The translations under genes and the position numbers were made by a program. Source: Nitrososphaerota archaeon (GTDB taxonomy: Archaea > Thermoproteota > EX4484-205 > JAAOZO01). Taken from it: a stretch of 31,663 nucleotides of DNA. Below, one piece after another: positions 21,983 through 30,733 of this stretch. The notes below the pieces were generated by a model. It did no database searches and was not told the origin of the DNA. It saw nothing but the letters and a program-made list of their open reading frames with translations. The DNA lies in NCBI GenBank assembly GCA_011605715.1, contig JAAOZO010000150.1, positions 1 through 31,663 of the forward strand, in the 5' to 3' direction. Positions within the stretch are counted from its first letter, which is position 1. Each line of letters begins with the position of its first letter.

Positions 21983-23047
21983 ATGAAGATCTCTAACAGA
22001 AAATATGAACATCTAAAGATTGCTACAAAATATCCTAAGCAGGACTCTTACACTGGCTTTGAAGATGTTTTACTTGTTCACGAAGCCCTTTCTAATTTTA
22101 ACTTTTCAGACGTAGATACTTCTATATTTTTTATTAAAGAAAATATATCTATGCCATTGTTAATTTCTTCGATGACGGGAGGGTTTAAAGAGGCTGAAAA
22201 AGTTAATAGAAGATTAGCAGAAGCTGCGCAAAGGAATCTGATCCCTATTGGTGTTGGGAGTATAAGGGCTGCTATTGAGGAAAAAAAATTCATTAAAAGT
22301 TATTCAATAGTTAGAGAGGTAGCTCCAGATGTTCCAGTTATCTCAAACATAGGAATTCAGCAATTGGTAAAAGGTGGTGTTAGTCTTGCAGAAGAAGCGG
22401 TAGAACTTATTAACGCCGATGCTTTAGCTATTCACTTGAACAAGCTTCAAGAACTAATAATGCCCGAGGGCGAACCAAATCAAAGTGGAGCAGTCGAAGT
22501 ACTAAGAGAAGTCATAAGAAAATTAAAAGTTAAAGTCATAATAAAAGAGACTGGTTGTGGGATCTCAAAGGAAGTTGCATTATTAGCAAGTCATTTAAAA
22601 ATTAATTATGTTGATGTTGGAGGTTCTGGAGGGACTAATTTTGCAGTTATAGAAGGAATAAGAGCAAAGAAAATAAGAGATGTTGAAAAACTAGAACTTT
22701 CAAAAAAGTTTTCTTCCTGGGGTATTCCTACCGCAATTAGTGTCTTAGAAGCTAAGTCTGTTGGAGGCATAGAAGTAATTGCTTCTGGAGGTATAAGAAA
22801 TGGTCTAGAAGTTGCAAAGAGTATAGTATTAGGCTCTTGCTGTGCTGGAGTTGCTAGGCCCCTCCTTGAAGCAGCAATAAAAGGTCCAAAGTTTCTAGAA
22901 AAAACTATAAACAGATTTAAGAATGAGCTAACGGCTACTATGTTCTTAGTTGGCGCTAGGAGTGTCGAAGAGCTAAAAACAAAGCCTTACGTTTTAACAG
23001 GAACAGTTAGAGATTGGGTAATTCAAAGGAAGCTAACTCAAAGTTAA
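21983..23047 (+). CDS. fni: Isopentenyl-diphosphate isomerase, type 2 (FMN)
   Basis: A 354-residue flavoprotein that interconverts IPP and DMAPP. Motifs: 'LISSMTGGFKEAEKVNRRLA', 'PIGVGSIRAAIEE', 'AIHLNKLQELIMPEGEP', 'VDVGGSGGTNFAVIEG' and 'VIASGGIRNGLEVAKSIVLG', which bind FMN and substrate on a TIM barrel. ATG 21983 is used; an in-frame GTG at 21974 overlaps the preceding stop. RNase J and prenyltransferase (idsA) genes that commonly follow in archaea are not here; gluS-type gltX follows instead. Confidence 0.95.
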   Translation: MKISNRKYEHLKIATKYPKQDSYTGFEDVLLVHEALSNFNFSDVDTSIFFIKENISMPLLISSMTGGFKEAEKVNRRLAEAAQRNLIPIGVGSIRAAIEEKKFIKSYSIVREVAPDVPVISNIGIQQLVKGGVSLAEEAVELINADALAIHLNKLQELIMPEGEPNQSGAVEVLREVIRKLKVKVIIKETGCGISKEVALLASHLKINYVDVGGSGGTNFAVIEGIRAKKIRDVEKLELSKKFSSWGIPTAISVLEAKSVGGIEVIASGGIRNGLEVAKSIVLGSCCAGVARPLLEAAIKGPKFLEKTINRFKNELTATMFLVGARSVEELKTKPYVLTGTVRDWVIQRKLTQS

Positions 23048-23082
23048 ATAAGTGTTTTTGCTCTTAAAGTGAGAACATTAAA

Positions 23083-24798
23083 ATGAGCCTCGGTGAAGTA
23101 AAGAAACTGGCGCTTCAATTAGCTTTAGAAAACGCCTCTAAATTTGGGAAAGCTAAGTCTTCTATTATAGTAGGGCACATACTTGCTAGGGACCCAAGTT
23201 TGAAGCAAAGATTAGAAGAAGTAACTAAGATAGCAGACGAAGCTTGTCAAGAAGTTAATTCCATGTCTTTAGAACAAATTAAATACAAACTGCAGGAGTT
23301 AGGCCCTCCTCCACCAGTTAAAAGAGAACCAAAAAAGCACGAACTCGAACTTCCACCAAATCCAGAAATCCCGGGCTATATTTTAAGATTTGCACCAAAT
23401 CCTGATGGCCCACTCACGCTAGGAAATGCTAGTCCTGCGATTTTGTGTAGTTTCTTTGCAAACAAGTACAAAGGGAAGTTTATTTTGAGGTTTGAGGATA
23501 CTTCTCCCTCTATTAAGCCACCTCTCCAAGAAGCATACAACTGGGTCATCGAAGATCTAAAATGGCTTGGTATCATACCTGATGAAATCCACTATCAGTC
23601 AGACAGACTTGAGATATATTATAATTATGCAGAGAAGTTAATTAAGATGGGGCGTGCATATGTGTGTACATGTAAGCCAGAAAATTTTAGGAAATACATA
23701 GCAAAGAAACAACCATGTCCTCATAGGGAGCAAAGCGTAGAGACTAACTTAAAACTTTGGAACATGATGCTTGAAGGGAAATTTCTGCCTGGTCAAGCAG
23801 TCTTTAGAGTAAAAACCGATTTAAATCATCCTAATCCTGCAGTTAGAGATTGGCCTGCTTTAAGAGTAGACCTTTCTCCTCATCCAAGAACAGGCACTAA
23901 GTATAAGGTCTGGCCGTTGTATAATTGGTCTTGCGCTATAGATGATCATGAAATGGGCGTAACTCATGTTATAAGGGGAAAAGAGCACGCAACAAATGAA
24001 ATAAGACAAGCCTTTATTTTTAATTATTTTGAGTGGAAAAAACCAATAACTGTAAACAACGGAAGAGTAAAGTTAGAGGGTTCTGTACTAAGTAAGTCAA
24101 AAATTATAAGAGGAATTAAGTCTAAAGAATTCTTAGGTCCTGATGACCCAAGGTTAGGGACTCTCATGGCTCTTAGGCGAAGAGGATTTAAACCAGAAGT
24201 AATAAAAAAGATAATTCTTGAACTTGGTTTGAAGCCTGTAGAAGCAACATTAAAATGGGAAAACATATATGCCCAAAATAGGGCCGCTATCGACAAAGAT
24301 ACTCCAAGGTTCTTTTTTGTTAAAGATCCTGTTGAAGTAAAGATTAGTAATTTTCCGCCAGTTGAAGAAGTCATCTTGCCAAACCATCCTGACAATAAGA
24401 ATTTAGGTAACAGAAAAATTAAGCTTTCAAGAAATGAAAAAATATTTATTGCAGCAGAAGATGCAAAAAACTTAAAGTCGAGTGAAGAAATCAGGTTAAT
24501 GAATCTTTTTAATGTTATCGTAGAAGAAGAGTTTAGTGGCGAAGTGGTGAAAGCAAAATTTCTGAGTACCGAAGCTAAATCAAGACAAGCTTCTCTAAAA
24601 TTAATTCAATGGGTTGCTTCTGAGTCTTCTATAAAGGCTAAAGTTCTAATGCCAAGTGCTGAGTATGCTGAAGGATTAGCCGAAAGTAACCTAAAGGTTG
24701 TAGCGCCTGGATCTATTGTCCAGTTCGTGAGGTTCGGTTTTGTTAAAGTAGAAGATTTTAGCGATAACCAAGTGGCATGTGTTTTTACTCACAATTAA
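23083..24798 (+). CDS. gltX: Glutamyl-tRNA synthetase, archaeal type
   Basis: A 571-residue class I synthetase that charges tRNA-Glu (and in many archaea tRNA-Gln for later amidation). An archaeal helical N-terminal part (to about residue 90) precedes the Rossmann domain with 'RFAPNPDGPLTLGNASPAIL'. There the first His of the HIGH motif is replaced by Thr (TLGN); similar substitutions occur in other archaeal GluRSs. 'KFILRFEDTSPSIKPP' and the KMSKS counterpart 'GSVLSKSKI' follow, then the beta-barrel anticodon domain of the archaeal/GlnRS type. Length is normal. It follows fni after 35 bases. Confidence 0.94.
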   Translation: MSLGEVKKLALQLALENASKFGKAKSSIIVGHILARDPSLKQRLEEVTKIADEACQEVNSMSLEQIKYKLQELGPPPPVKREPKKHELELPPNPEIPGYILRFAPNPDGPLTLGNASPAILCSFFANKYKGKFILRFEDTSPSIKPPLQEAYNWVIEDLKWLGIIPDEIHYQSDRLEIYYNYAEKLIKMGRAYVCTCKPENFRKYIAKKQPCPHREQSVETNLKLWNMMLEGKFLPGQAVFRVKTDLNHPNPAVRDWPALRVDLSPHPRTGTKYKVWPLYNWSCAIDDHEMGVTHVIRGKEHATNEIRQAFIFNYFEWKKPITVNNGRVKLEGSVLSKSKIIRGIKSKEFLGPDDPRLGTLMALRRRGFKPEVIKKIILELGLKPVEATLKWENIYAQNRAAIDKDTPRFFFVKDPVEVKISNFPPVEEVILPNHPDNKNLGNRKIKLSRNEKIFIAAEDAKNLKSSEEIRLMNLFNVIVEEEFSGEVVKAKFLSTEAKSRQASLKLIQWVASESSIKAKVLMPSAEYAEGLAESNLKVVAPGSIVQFVRFGFVKVEDFSDNQVACVFTHN

Positions 24799-24985
24799 GG
24801 CAAAATCTACTAAAGAATAACGCCTTTTCACACTTTAAGTTTTCTAACTTATTAAGAACTTTATAAGACAAAATTCCCTAAGCTTCCTATATGCTTAGCT
24901 CTTATTTAAGTTAAAATATGACAAAAAGGTTTATTATCCTCATTTTTGTATCTCGAGTTCATCAAAATTAAAGGTGTAGAAGAAT
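24799..24985 (+). promoter_or_regulatory. Intergenic region with the aEF-2 promoter
   Basis: The 187-base gap holds a 6-bp inverted repeat CTAAGC/GCTTAG (24878-24883/24893-24898), perhaps an RNA hairpin at the end of the gltX transcript, and a TATA-like TTTATTAT (24930-24937) about 50 bases before the ATG. This predicts a leader of some 25 bases, with GGTG (24973-24976) as the ribosome binding site, in contrast to the leaderless starts nearby. Confidence 0.4.
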
Positions 24986-27172
24986 ATGCCGAAGTATAAA
25001 ACAACAGAAGAGATCCTAAAGATAGCTAATAAAAGGGAAAATATAAGAGACATGGGAATAATAGCTCACGTAGATCATGGCAAGACTACTCTAAGCGATA
25101 GCCTTCTAGCATCCTCAGGGCTACTGTCTCCTTCTATGGCGGGTGAGGCCTTAGCACTAGATTACTTAAAGATAGAGCAAGAAAGGCAATTTACTTATAA
25201 AGCCGCAAATGTGTCTCTGTACCATGAGCTAAATGGTACTCCATACCTAATAAACATGATTGATACTCCTGGCCACATCGATTTTACCGGGTTTGTTACT
25301 AGAAGCTTAAGGGCAATAGATGGCGCTGTGGTAGTAGTTGATTCTGTAGAAGAAGTAATGGTTCAAACAGAAACCGTTACTAGACAAGCTCTCGAAGAGT
25401 ATGTTAGACCTGTACTGTTTATCAATAAGGTTGATAGGCTAATAAAAGAGCTAAAGTTGTCATCTCAAGAAATAGAGTCGAAGTTTCTTCGTATAATAAG
25501 AGATTTCAACAAACTAATAGATCTCTATGCTCCTCCTGAGTTTAAAGATGCATGGAAAATTAATCCATTTAAGGGGAGTGTGGCTTTCGGTTCTGCAAAA
25601 GATAGGTGGGGTCTCACTCTAGATCTTGCAGCTAAAAAGGGGCTTAAATTTAGTGAAATTATTTCGGTGTACGAAAGAGGCGAACATACACGCTTGTCTC
25701 AAGAGTTCCCAGTTCATGAGACAATACTTAGTATGGTTGTTAATCACATACCTCCTCCAATTCAAGCACAAAAGTATAGAATTCCTAAGATCTGGCATGG
25801 TGATATAGATAGCGAGATTGGAAAAGCTATGATAAATTGCGATCCAAATGGTCCTATCGTCATGGTGGCTTCTCACATTAGAGTTGATCCTCAAGCTGGA
25901 GTAGTTGCTACAGGAAGGTTGTTTTCAGGTACTGTTTACAGTGGACAGGAAGTATACTTGATAGGTGCCAAGACTAAAAATAGGATACAACAAGTTGGTT
26001 TATACATGGGACCCTATAGAGAAGTAGTTGGTTCGTTACCCTCTGGGAATGTTCCAGCTCTTTTAGGACTTTCGGATGCAAGAGCTGGTGAAACAGTATC
26101 TTCTCTTCCTGACATTGTTCCATTTGAAAGCATAAAGTATGTTAGCGAACCTGTAGTAACAATAGCAATAGAACCAAAACATCCAAAAGATCTACCTGCT
26201 CTAGTTAATGAGATGAGAAAGCTAAGCATTGAAGATCCAAACTTAAGAATCCATATAAACGAACAAACAGGAGAATACCTATTAAGTGGAATGGGCCAAC
26301 TACATCTAGAGGTCGCTTTAACTTTTATAAAAGAATCTGGGTTAGAAGTAGTTACCTCAAATCCTGTAGTAATATATAGGGAAAGTGTTATGGAGAAAGG
26401 AGGTCCTATAATGGTCAGATCTCCCAACGGCCACAACAAAGTTTCTATCGAAGTTCAACCTCTTGAGCCAGAAGTTTTACAAATGTTAAGTAGAGGTGAA
26501 ATCACTGAATTTATGGACAACAAAGAAAGGGCAAAGTTACTTAGGAATGCGGGCTGGCCTGCTGATGATGCAAGAAACGTTTGGGCAATAAGTGAAAGTC
26601 TTAGCGTCTTTGTTGACGCTACAAAAGGAGTTCAAAGACTAGAACAGGTTAGTGGTTCAATGAGAATGGGTTTCATAGAAGCAATGTCTGAAGGTGTGCT
26701 AGCTAGAGAACCTGTAAGAGGCTTAAAGGTGCGTTTAGTTGATGCGACGATTCATGAAGATCCTGCTCATCATGGTCCAGGTCAAATAATTCCTGCAATT
26801 AAAAGAGGTATATACGCTGCTATGTTGCTTGCAAAACCTGTTTTACTTGAACCAATACTTAGAATTGACGTTAGAATTCCTGTAGAACAAGTTGGAAATG
26901 TTACAAGAGTTATTAACCAAATTAGAGGAAAAGTTGTTTCAGTTGATCAAAAGGGCAATATGACATATGTTGTTGGTGAGTTACCTGCCGCCGAATCCTT
27001 TGGCCTTTCAGAGACCCTGAGGAGTGCAACAGGAGGTAGAGCTTTTTGGGACACTTCATTCCTTCGTTGGGAACCAGTTCCTTCTTCAATTGTTCAGAAC
27101 GTAATAGCTGAAATCAGAAAGAGAAAAGGACTACCACTGGAAACACCAAAATTGTCAGACTTTGTAGAGTAG
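24986..27172 (+). CDS. fusA: Translation elongation factor aEF-2
   Basis: A 728-residue GTPase that drives ribosomal translocation. GTPase motifs: 'AHVDHGKTT' (residues 27-35), 'DTPGH' (93-97) and 'NKVD' (147-150). The switch I region reads 'LDYLKIEQERQFTYKAAN', a crenarchaeote-like form (Euryarchaeota usually have EEQxRGITI). Domain IV contains 'IHEDPAHHGPGQIIPAIKRG'; His595 aligns with the histidine converted to diphthamide. Length matches archaeal EF-2. It is transcribed from its own promoter. Confidence 0.97.
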   Translation: MPKYKTTEEILKIANKRENIRDMGIIAHVDHGKTTLSDSLLASSGLLSPSMAGEALALDYLKIEQERQFTYKAANVSLYHELNGTPYLINMIDTPGHIDFTGFVTRSLRAIDGAVVVVDSVEEVMVQTETVTRQALEEYVRPVLFINKVDRLIKELKLSSQEIESKFLRIIRDFNKLIDLYAPPEFKDAWKINPFKGSVAFGSAKDRWGLTLDLAAKKGLKFSEIISVYERGEHTRLSQEFPVHETILSMVVNHIPPPIQAQKYRIPKIWHGDIDSEIGKAMINCDPNGPIVMVASHIRVDPQAGVVATGRLFSGTVYSGQEVYLIGAKTKNRIQQVGLYMGPYREVVGSLPSGNVPALLGLSDARAGETVSSLPDIVPFESIKYVSEPVVTIAIEPKHPKDLPALVNEMRKLSIEDPNLRIHINEQTGEYLLSGMGQLHLEVALTFIKESGLEVVTSNPVVIYRESVMEKGGPIMVRSPNGHNKVSIEVQPLEPEVLQMLSRGEITEFMDNKERAKLLRNAGWPADDARNVWAISESLSVFVDATKGVQRLEQVSGSMRMGFIEAMSEGVLAREPVRGLKVRLVDATIHEDPAHHGPGQIIPAIKRGIYAAMLLAKPVLLEPILRIDVRIPVEQVGNVTRVINQIRGKVVSVDQKGNMTYVVGELPAAESFGLSETLRSATGGRAFWDTSFLRWEPVPSSIVQNVIAEIRKRKGLPLETPKLSDFVE

Positions 27173-27322
27173 TGCCTTCCTTAAAAGTAATTTTTACAAA
27201 TAGAATCCAGGTACTTTTATTACTCTAATCTGTTTTTTGTTTATTTTTTCAATTTTGGTTAAAAAAGTTAAAACTCAAACATAGCTGACATCTAGCAAGT
27301 AGACTTCTTTCTTTTAAAATTT

Positions 27323-27652
27323 TTATTTTTGTTGCGTCTGTTCTGCCAATACTAGCCTGTCCCAATCCACATACTTAGTTACTAGGTCTTTTAGCATTTG
27401 CTTTAATTGTTTTTGAGCTTCTTCCTTTCCTAGCTGAGTAACATTCCATGTTACAAAAGGTGGGTAGAATGAGGCTTCCTTAAACTTCGGTTTTCCCTCC
27501 TTTACCTCAAATTTGATATAACCCAATTCTCTTATGTAACAATTTTCATTTGGGCAAAGAATGTCGATTTCATTTTGTTCCTTCTTTAGGAATAGTAATT
27601 TAAATTCAGATGCGTTTTCTATGTACCTCCCACAAGGACATTGCACCGTCAT
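27323..27652 (-). CDS. Small zinc-ribbon-like protein of unknown function
   Basis: A 109-residue protein that I cannot name. Two cysteine pairs, C5/C7 (CPCG) and C33/C38 (CPNENC), flank a short segment and could form a zinc site. The rest is a mixed alpha/beta region with 'YPPFVTWNVTQLGKEEAQKQ' and a helical, charged C-terminus. No signal peptide or membrane segment. It is convergent with aEF-2 and divergent from the thermosome gene. GGGxAGGAAAAA-like purines lie before the ATG on the minus strand. Codon use resembles its neighbours, so it is likely a real gene. Confidence 0.75.
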   Translation of the reverse strand: MTVQCPCGRYIENASEFKLLFLKKEQNEIDILCPNENCYIRELGYIKFEVKEGKPKFKEASFYPPFVTWNVTQLGKEEAQKQLKQMLKDLVTKYVDWDRLVLAEQTQQK

Positions 27653-27808
27653 TTTTCCTTCATCTAGCTAAAAGCTAAAAAAGATAAATAAAAATCTTTC
27701 CTATGAACGTATTTTACTCAATATAAATTTATTTTTTTTAAGTAAAGCTTATAAGAGCTTTTGTTCTTATACCGTGGAGGGAGAGTTAAGTAAGGGGGTG
27801 AATGGTGA
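27653..27808. promoter_or_regulatory. Divergent region with the thermosome promoter
   Basis: The 156-base gap contains GCTTATAAGAGC (27747-27758), a strong TATA-type box about 55 bases before the thermosome ATG. This predicts a leader of about 25-35 bases that carries two purine-rich sites, GGAGG (27776-27780) and GGGGGTGAATGGTGA just before the ATG. The A/T-rich left half probably serves the minus-strand gene. No classical heat-shock operator could be recognised. Confidence 0.45.
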
Positions 27809-29470
27809 ATGTCTCAAGTACCAGCTGCTGCTTTGGCTGGAACACCAATTCTCGTTCTTAAAGAAGGTAGTACAAGATCAAAAGGAAAAGAAGCACAAAG
27901 GAATAACTTCATGGCTGCTAAAACCATAGCTGAAGTCATCAAGAGTTCTCTAGGACCTCGCGGAATGGACAAAATGTTAGTAGACAGTCTGGGCGATATA
28001 ACAATAACCAACGATGGTGCTACTATTTTAAAGGAAATGGAAGTTGAACATCCTGCTGCAAAGCTTATGGTAGAGGTTGCAAAGACAACAGATCAAGAAG
28101 TTGGCGATGGGACTACTTCTGCAGTAGTACTTGCAGGTGAGTTGCTAAGGAAAGCAGAAGAACTCCTAGATATGGATGTACATCCAACTATTATTGCTGA
28201 AGGATACAGAACAGCAGCAAACAAGGCTATAGAAATATTGAAAGAAATTGCTGTAAAGGTTGACCCAAAAGACAGAGCAATGCTAAAGAAAATAGCAATA
28301 ACTTCTCTAGCAAGTAAATTAGTAAAAGAAAACAGTGAACAACTCGCCGATCTCGTAGTAGATGCAGTGTTAAAAGTAACTTCAGAACGAGACGGGAAAC
28401 TTGTTGCAAGAATAGATGATATAAAAGTAGAAAAGAAGGCAGGTGGTTCAATTGCAGAAACGCAGCTGATTGAAGGAATAGCAATAGACAAAGAGGTTGT
28501 TCATTCAGGTATGCCTAAAAGAGTTCAGAATGCTAAGATAGCGCTAATTTCAAGCCCACTAGAAATTGAGAAAACAGAATTTGACGCAAAGATAAACATT
28601 GAGCGTCCAGAACAAATAAAGGAATTTTTAGATGAAGAACAAAGAATTCTAAAAGAAATGGTTGATAAAATAAAGGCAACAGGTGCAAATGTAGTCTTAT
28701 GCCAGAAGGGTATAGACGATGTTGCTCAGTACTACCTTGCAAAAGCAGGAATTCTAGCAGTAAGACGTGTAAAGGAATCAGACATGGAAAAAGCTTCAAA
28801 GGCAACAGGCGCTAGAATTGTCAGTACGCTTGATGAGTTGTCTCCTGCTGACCTTGGAGAAGCTGAGCTTGTTGAAGAAAGAAAGCTCGGAGAAGACAAG
28901 TGGCTTTTCATAGAGAAGTGTAAGAATCCTCACTCAGTAACACTACTCATAAGAGGAGGCACTGAAAAAGTAGTTGATGAAGCAGACAGAGCGTTACACG
29001 ACTCAATAAGCGTTGTAAAGGATGTAGTAATGAATCCATACATTGTCGCAGGAGGAGGCGCGCCAGAAGTGGAGTTAGCTTTAAGAATCAGAGACTTTTC
29101 TGAAAAAGTTCCAGGAAAAGAACAACTTGCAGTAAGAAAGTTTGCAGATGCTTTGGAGGTAATCCCATCAATACTTGCAGAAACCTCAGGAATGGATCCA
29201 ATCGATACTCTAGCCGAACTAAGAAGGTTGCACGAAAACGGGAAGAAATGGGCAGGTGTCAATGCTATTCAGAGAAAAATCAGCGATATGTGGGAAGAAA
29301 ATGTAATCGAACCAATGGTCGTTAAGCAACAGATCATAAAGTCAGCAAGTGAGGCTGCAAGCATGATCATAAGAATTGATGACATTATCGCTGCTGGCAG
29401 ACCAAAAGAGAAACCCTCTGCACCAAAACCACCTGAAGAAGGTGGCGCAGGTCCCAGCGAATTCGAGTAA
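27809..29470 (+). CDS. thsA: Thermosome subunit (group II chaperonin)
   Basis: A 553-residue ATPase subunit of the double-ring archaeal chaperonin. Motifs: 'IKSSLGPRGMDKMLVD', 'TNDGATILKEM', 'QEVGDGTTSAVVLAGELL' (GDGTT, Gly99), 'GGGAPEVELALRIRDF' and 'MWEENVIEPMVVKQQIIKSA'. The usual GGM-repeat tail is absent; the end is an acidic 'GGAGPSEFE'. The letter of the subunit (alpha or beta) cannot be told from this sequence. It has its own promoter. tRNA-Gly starts 34 bases after the stop. Confidence 0.97.
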   Translation: MSQVPAAALAGTPILVLKEGSTRSKGKEAQRNNFMAAKTIAEVIKSSLGPRGMDKMLVDSLGDITITNDGATILKEMEVEHPAAKLMVEVAKTTDQEVGDGTTSAVVLAGELLRKAEELLDMDVHPTIIAEGYRTAANKAIEILKEIAVKVDPKDRAMLKKIAITSLASKLVKENSEQLADLVVDAVLKVTSERDGKLVARIDDIKVEKKAGGSIAETQLIEGIAIDKEVVHSGMPKRVQNAKIALISSPLEIEKTEFDAKINIERPEQIKEFLDEEQRILKEMVDKIKATGANVVLCQKGIDDVAQYYLAKAGILAVRRVKESDMEKASKATGARIVSTLDELSPADLGEAELVEERKLGEDKWLFIEKCKNPHSVTLLIRGGTEKVVDEADRALHDSISVVKDVVMNPYIVAGGGAPEVELALRIRDFSEKVPGKEQLAVRKFADALEVIPSILAETSGMDPIDTLAELRRLHENGKKWAGVNAIQRKISDMWEENVIEPMVVKQQIIKSASEAASMIIRIDDIIAAGRPKEKPSAPKPPEEGGAGPSEFE

Positions 29471-29504
29471 AACTTTTATACCTTTTTTCTTTATTTCTTT
29501 TTGT

Positions 29505-29608
29505 GCGGCCGTTGTCTAGTCTGGTAGGACTTCAGCCCCCCATTGCTTTTTAGGGGAACGCTGAAAGCCCGGGTTCAAAACTAAGTAGTGAAAGTCCCGG
29601 CGGCCGCA
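29505..29608 (+). tRNA. tRNA-Gly(CCC) with two introns (37/38 and 59/60)
   Basis: The acceptor GCGGCCG (29505-29511) pairs with CGGCCGC (29601-29607), with discriminator A29608. The D stem is GTCT/GGAC; the anticodon stem TCAGC/GCTGA (29532-29536/29560-29564). Intron 1 is 29543-29558 (16 nt): loop CCCC (29537-29540) pairs with intron GGGG (29553-29556), and the spliced loop is CCCCCAC with anticodon CCC. Intron 2 is 29580-29594 (15 nt) in the T loop: TTCA (29574-29577) pairs with TGAA (29589-29592), and splicing leaves TTCAAAT. Position 33 is C instead of the near-universal U. CCA is not encoded. A TATA-like CTTTTATACC (29473-29482) lies just after the thermosome stop. Confidence 0.93.
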
Positions 29609-29677
29609 CTTCTTACTTTTACGAGGGTAAGTAAAGTTAAGAACTTTCTAAGTTTCCTTTTAATAGGCCGGATTTCA

Positions 29678-30655
29678 TCAAATGGGAGGAGGGTTGCTCT
29701 TCTTGTATTCGTTATTTTTCTTTACCCACCTTTTAAATTCCTCCTTTATAGGATACCTTTCGTAAAGTTCTTCTCTGATACTTTCAAATGACCTTATCGG
29801 TTTTTTAGCATATGATGCTGCTGTGAATACTTTATTGTTTTTTGATTCCATTATTACTCTTTCCATAACTTTTCTCCATTCTTTATCTCTAATTAAGTGA
29901 TGATCTATGATTACTTCGTTAATATTTTTTGCAACAATTTTCATGTTTTCAATCCCTCTCAGTATGTCTTCTTCATCGACTGAAAAGCCTGATAAATAAG
30001 TTGGAGGCCCTCCCAAATAGACTAATTTCGGTTTTTCATCGATAATTGTTTTTAGTGTTTTACTGCTTATTGGTCCCTGTACGTCTGGAGCGAAGATAAA
30101 TTTATCTTCATTTACAACAACTTCTATCATGTTCAAGTATCCAAGCCCAGAACTTTCTTCTCCATGTGGCGTACGACCTATAATCTTTATCAATACATCA
30201 CCTCCAAGTTTTATTTCTTTATCATCTCCAATTATAACTTCTTTAGCGGTTTCTTTCAAAAATTTTTGAAAGTACCAGCCTCTAACTTTTTGTGAATAGT
30301 TTATGTAGTTTTCTATATCTTTTACTATAACTGTTTTGTCTTTAAATATGGCCTCAGACTCATTCTTATCACTCCAAGTCCATAAGTTGTCCTTTTTTTC
30401 GAATGGGGGTGTGTAGTGGTCATAGTGATAATGTGTTATCACTATAACTTCTGACTTTACAGAAATATCTCTTAAGTTCTTTCTTGAGGCTTCTAGTGCG
30501 CTATACTCTAAAGGATGCGGAAATAATCCAAACCTAAATCCAAGAGCTGCTCCTGGATCAAAAAGGATTTTTACGCTTTCCGTATCAACAAATGTTGCCA
30601 TGCTCCTAACTCCAAAAGTCTCTGCTGCAACTGGTGTGATTCTTATCTTAGTCAT
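29678..30655 (-). CDS. UPF0282 family metallo-beta-lactamase-fold protein
   Basis: A 325-residue protein of the UPF0282 family. The N-terminal 'ETFGVRSMATFVDTESVKIL' and 'FDPGAALGFRFGLFPHPLEY' are family hallmarks, followed by the metal motif THYHYDH (H76, H78, D79, H80). A further 'RTPHGEESSGLGYL' and 'FAPDVQGPISSKTL' supply later ligands. It is probably a cytosolic zinc or iron hydrolase; the substrate is unknown. It is convergent with tRNA-Gly and divergent from the next metallo-beta-lactamase gene. A TATA-like GTTTTTAAAGC (30701-30691 on the minus strand) lies about 40 bases upstream. Confidence 0.9.
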   Translation of the reverse strand: MTKIRITPVAAETFGVRSMATFVDTESVKILFDPGAALGFRFGLFPHPLEYSALEASRKNLRDISVKSEVIVITHYHYDHYTPPFEKKDNLWTWSDKNESEAIFKDKTVIVKDIENYINYSQKVRGWYFQKFLKETAKEVIIGDDKEIKLGGDVLIKIIGRTPHGEESSGLGYLNMIEVVVNEDKFIFAPDVQGPISSKTLKTIIDEKPKLVYLGGPPTYLSGFSVDEEDILRGIENMKIVAKNINEVIIDHHLIRDKEWRKVMERVIMESKNNKVFTAASYAKKPIRSFESIREELYERYPIKEEFKRWVKKNNEYKKSNPPPI

Positions 30656-30733
30656 TTAGGCTTCTTTTTTAGATGACGAGTCTAAATTATGCTTTAAAAA
30701 CATTTTTATTTCTCATCTTAAGACATTTTCCTT

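Noticed and set aside
28093..28491. Minus-strand serine-rich open frame inside the thermosome gene
   Set aside because: It is a shadow of the codon pattern of the chaperonin gene, with low-complexity content and no start signals.
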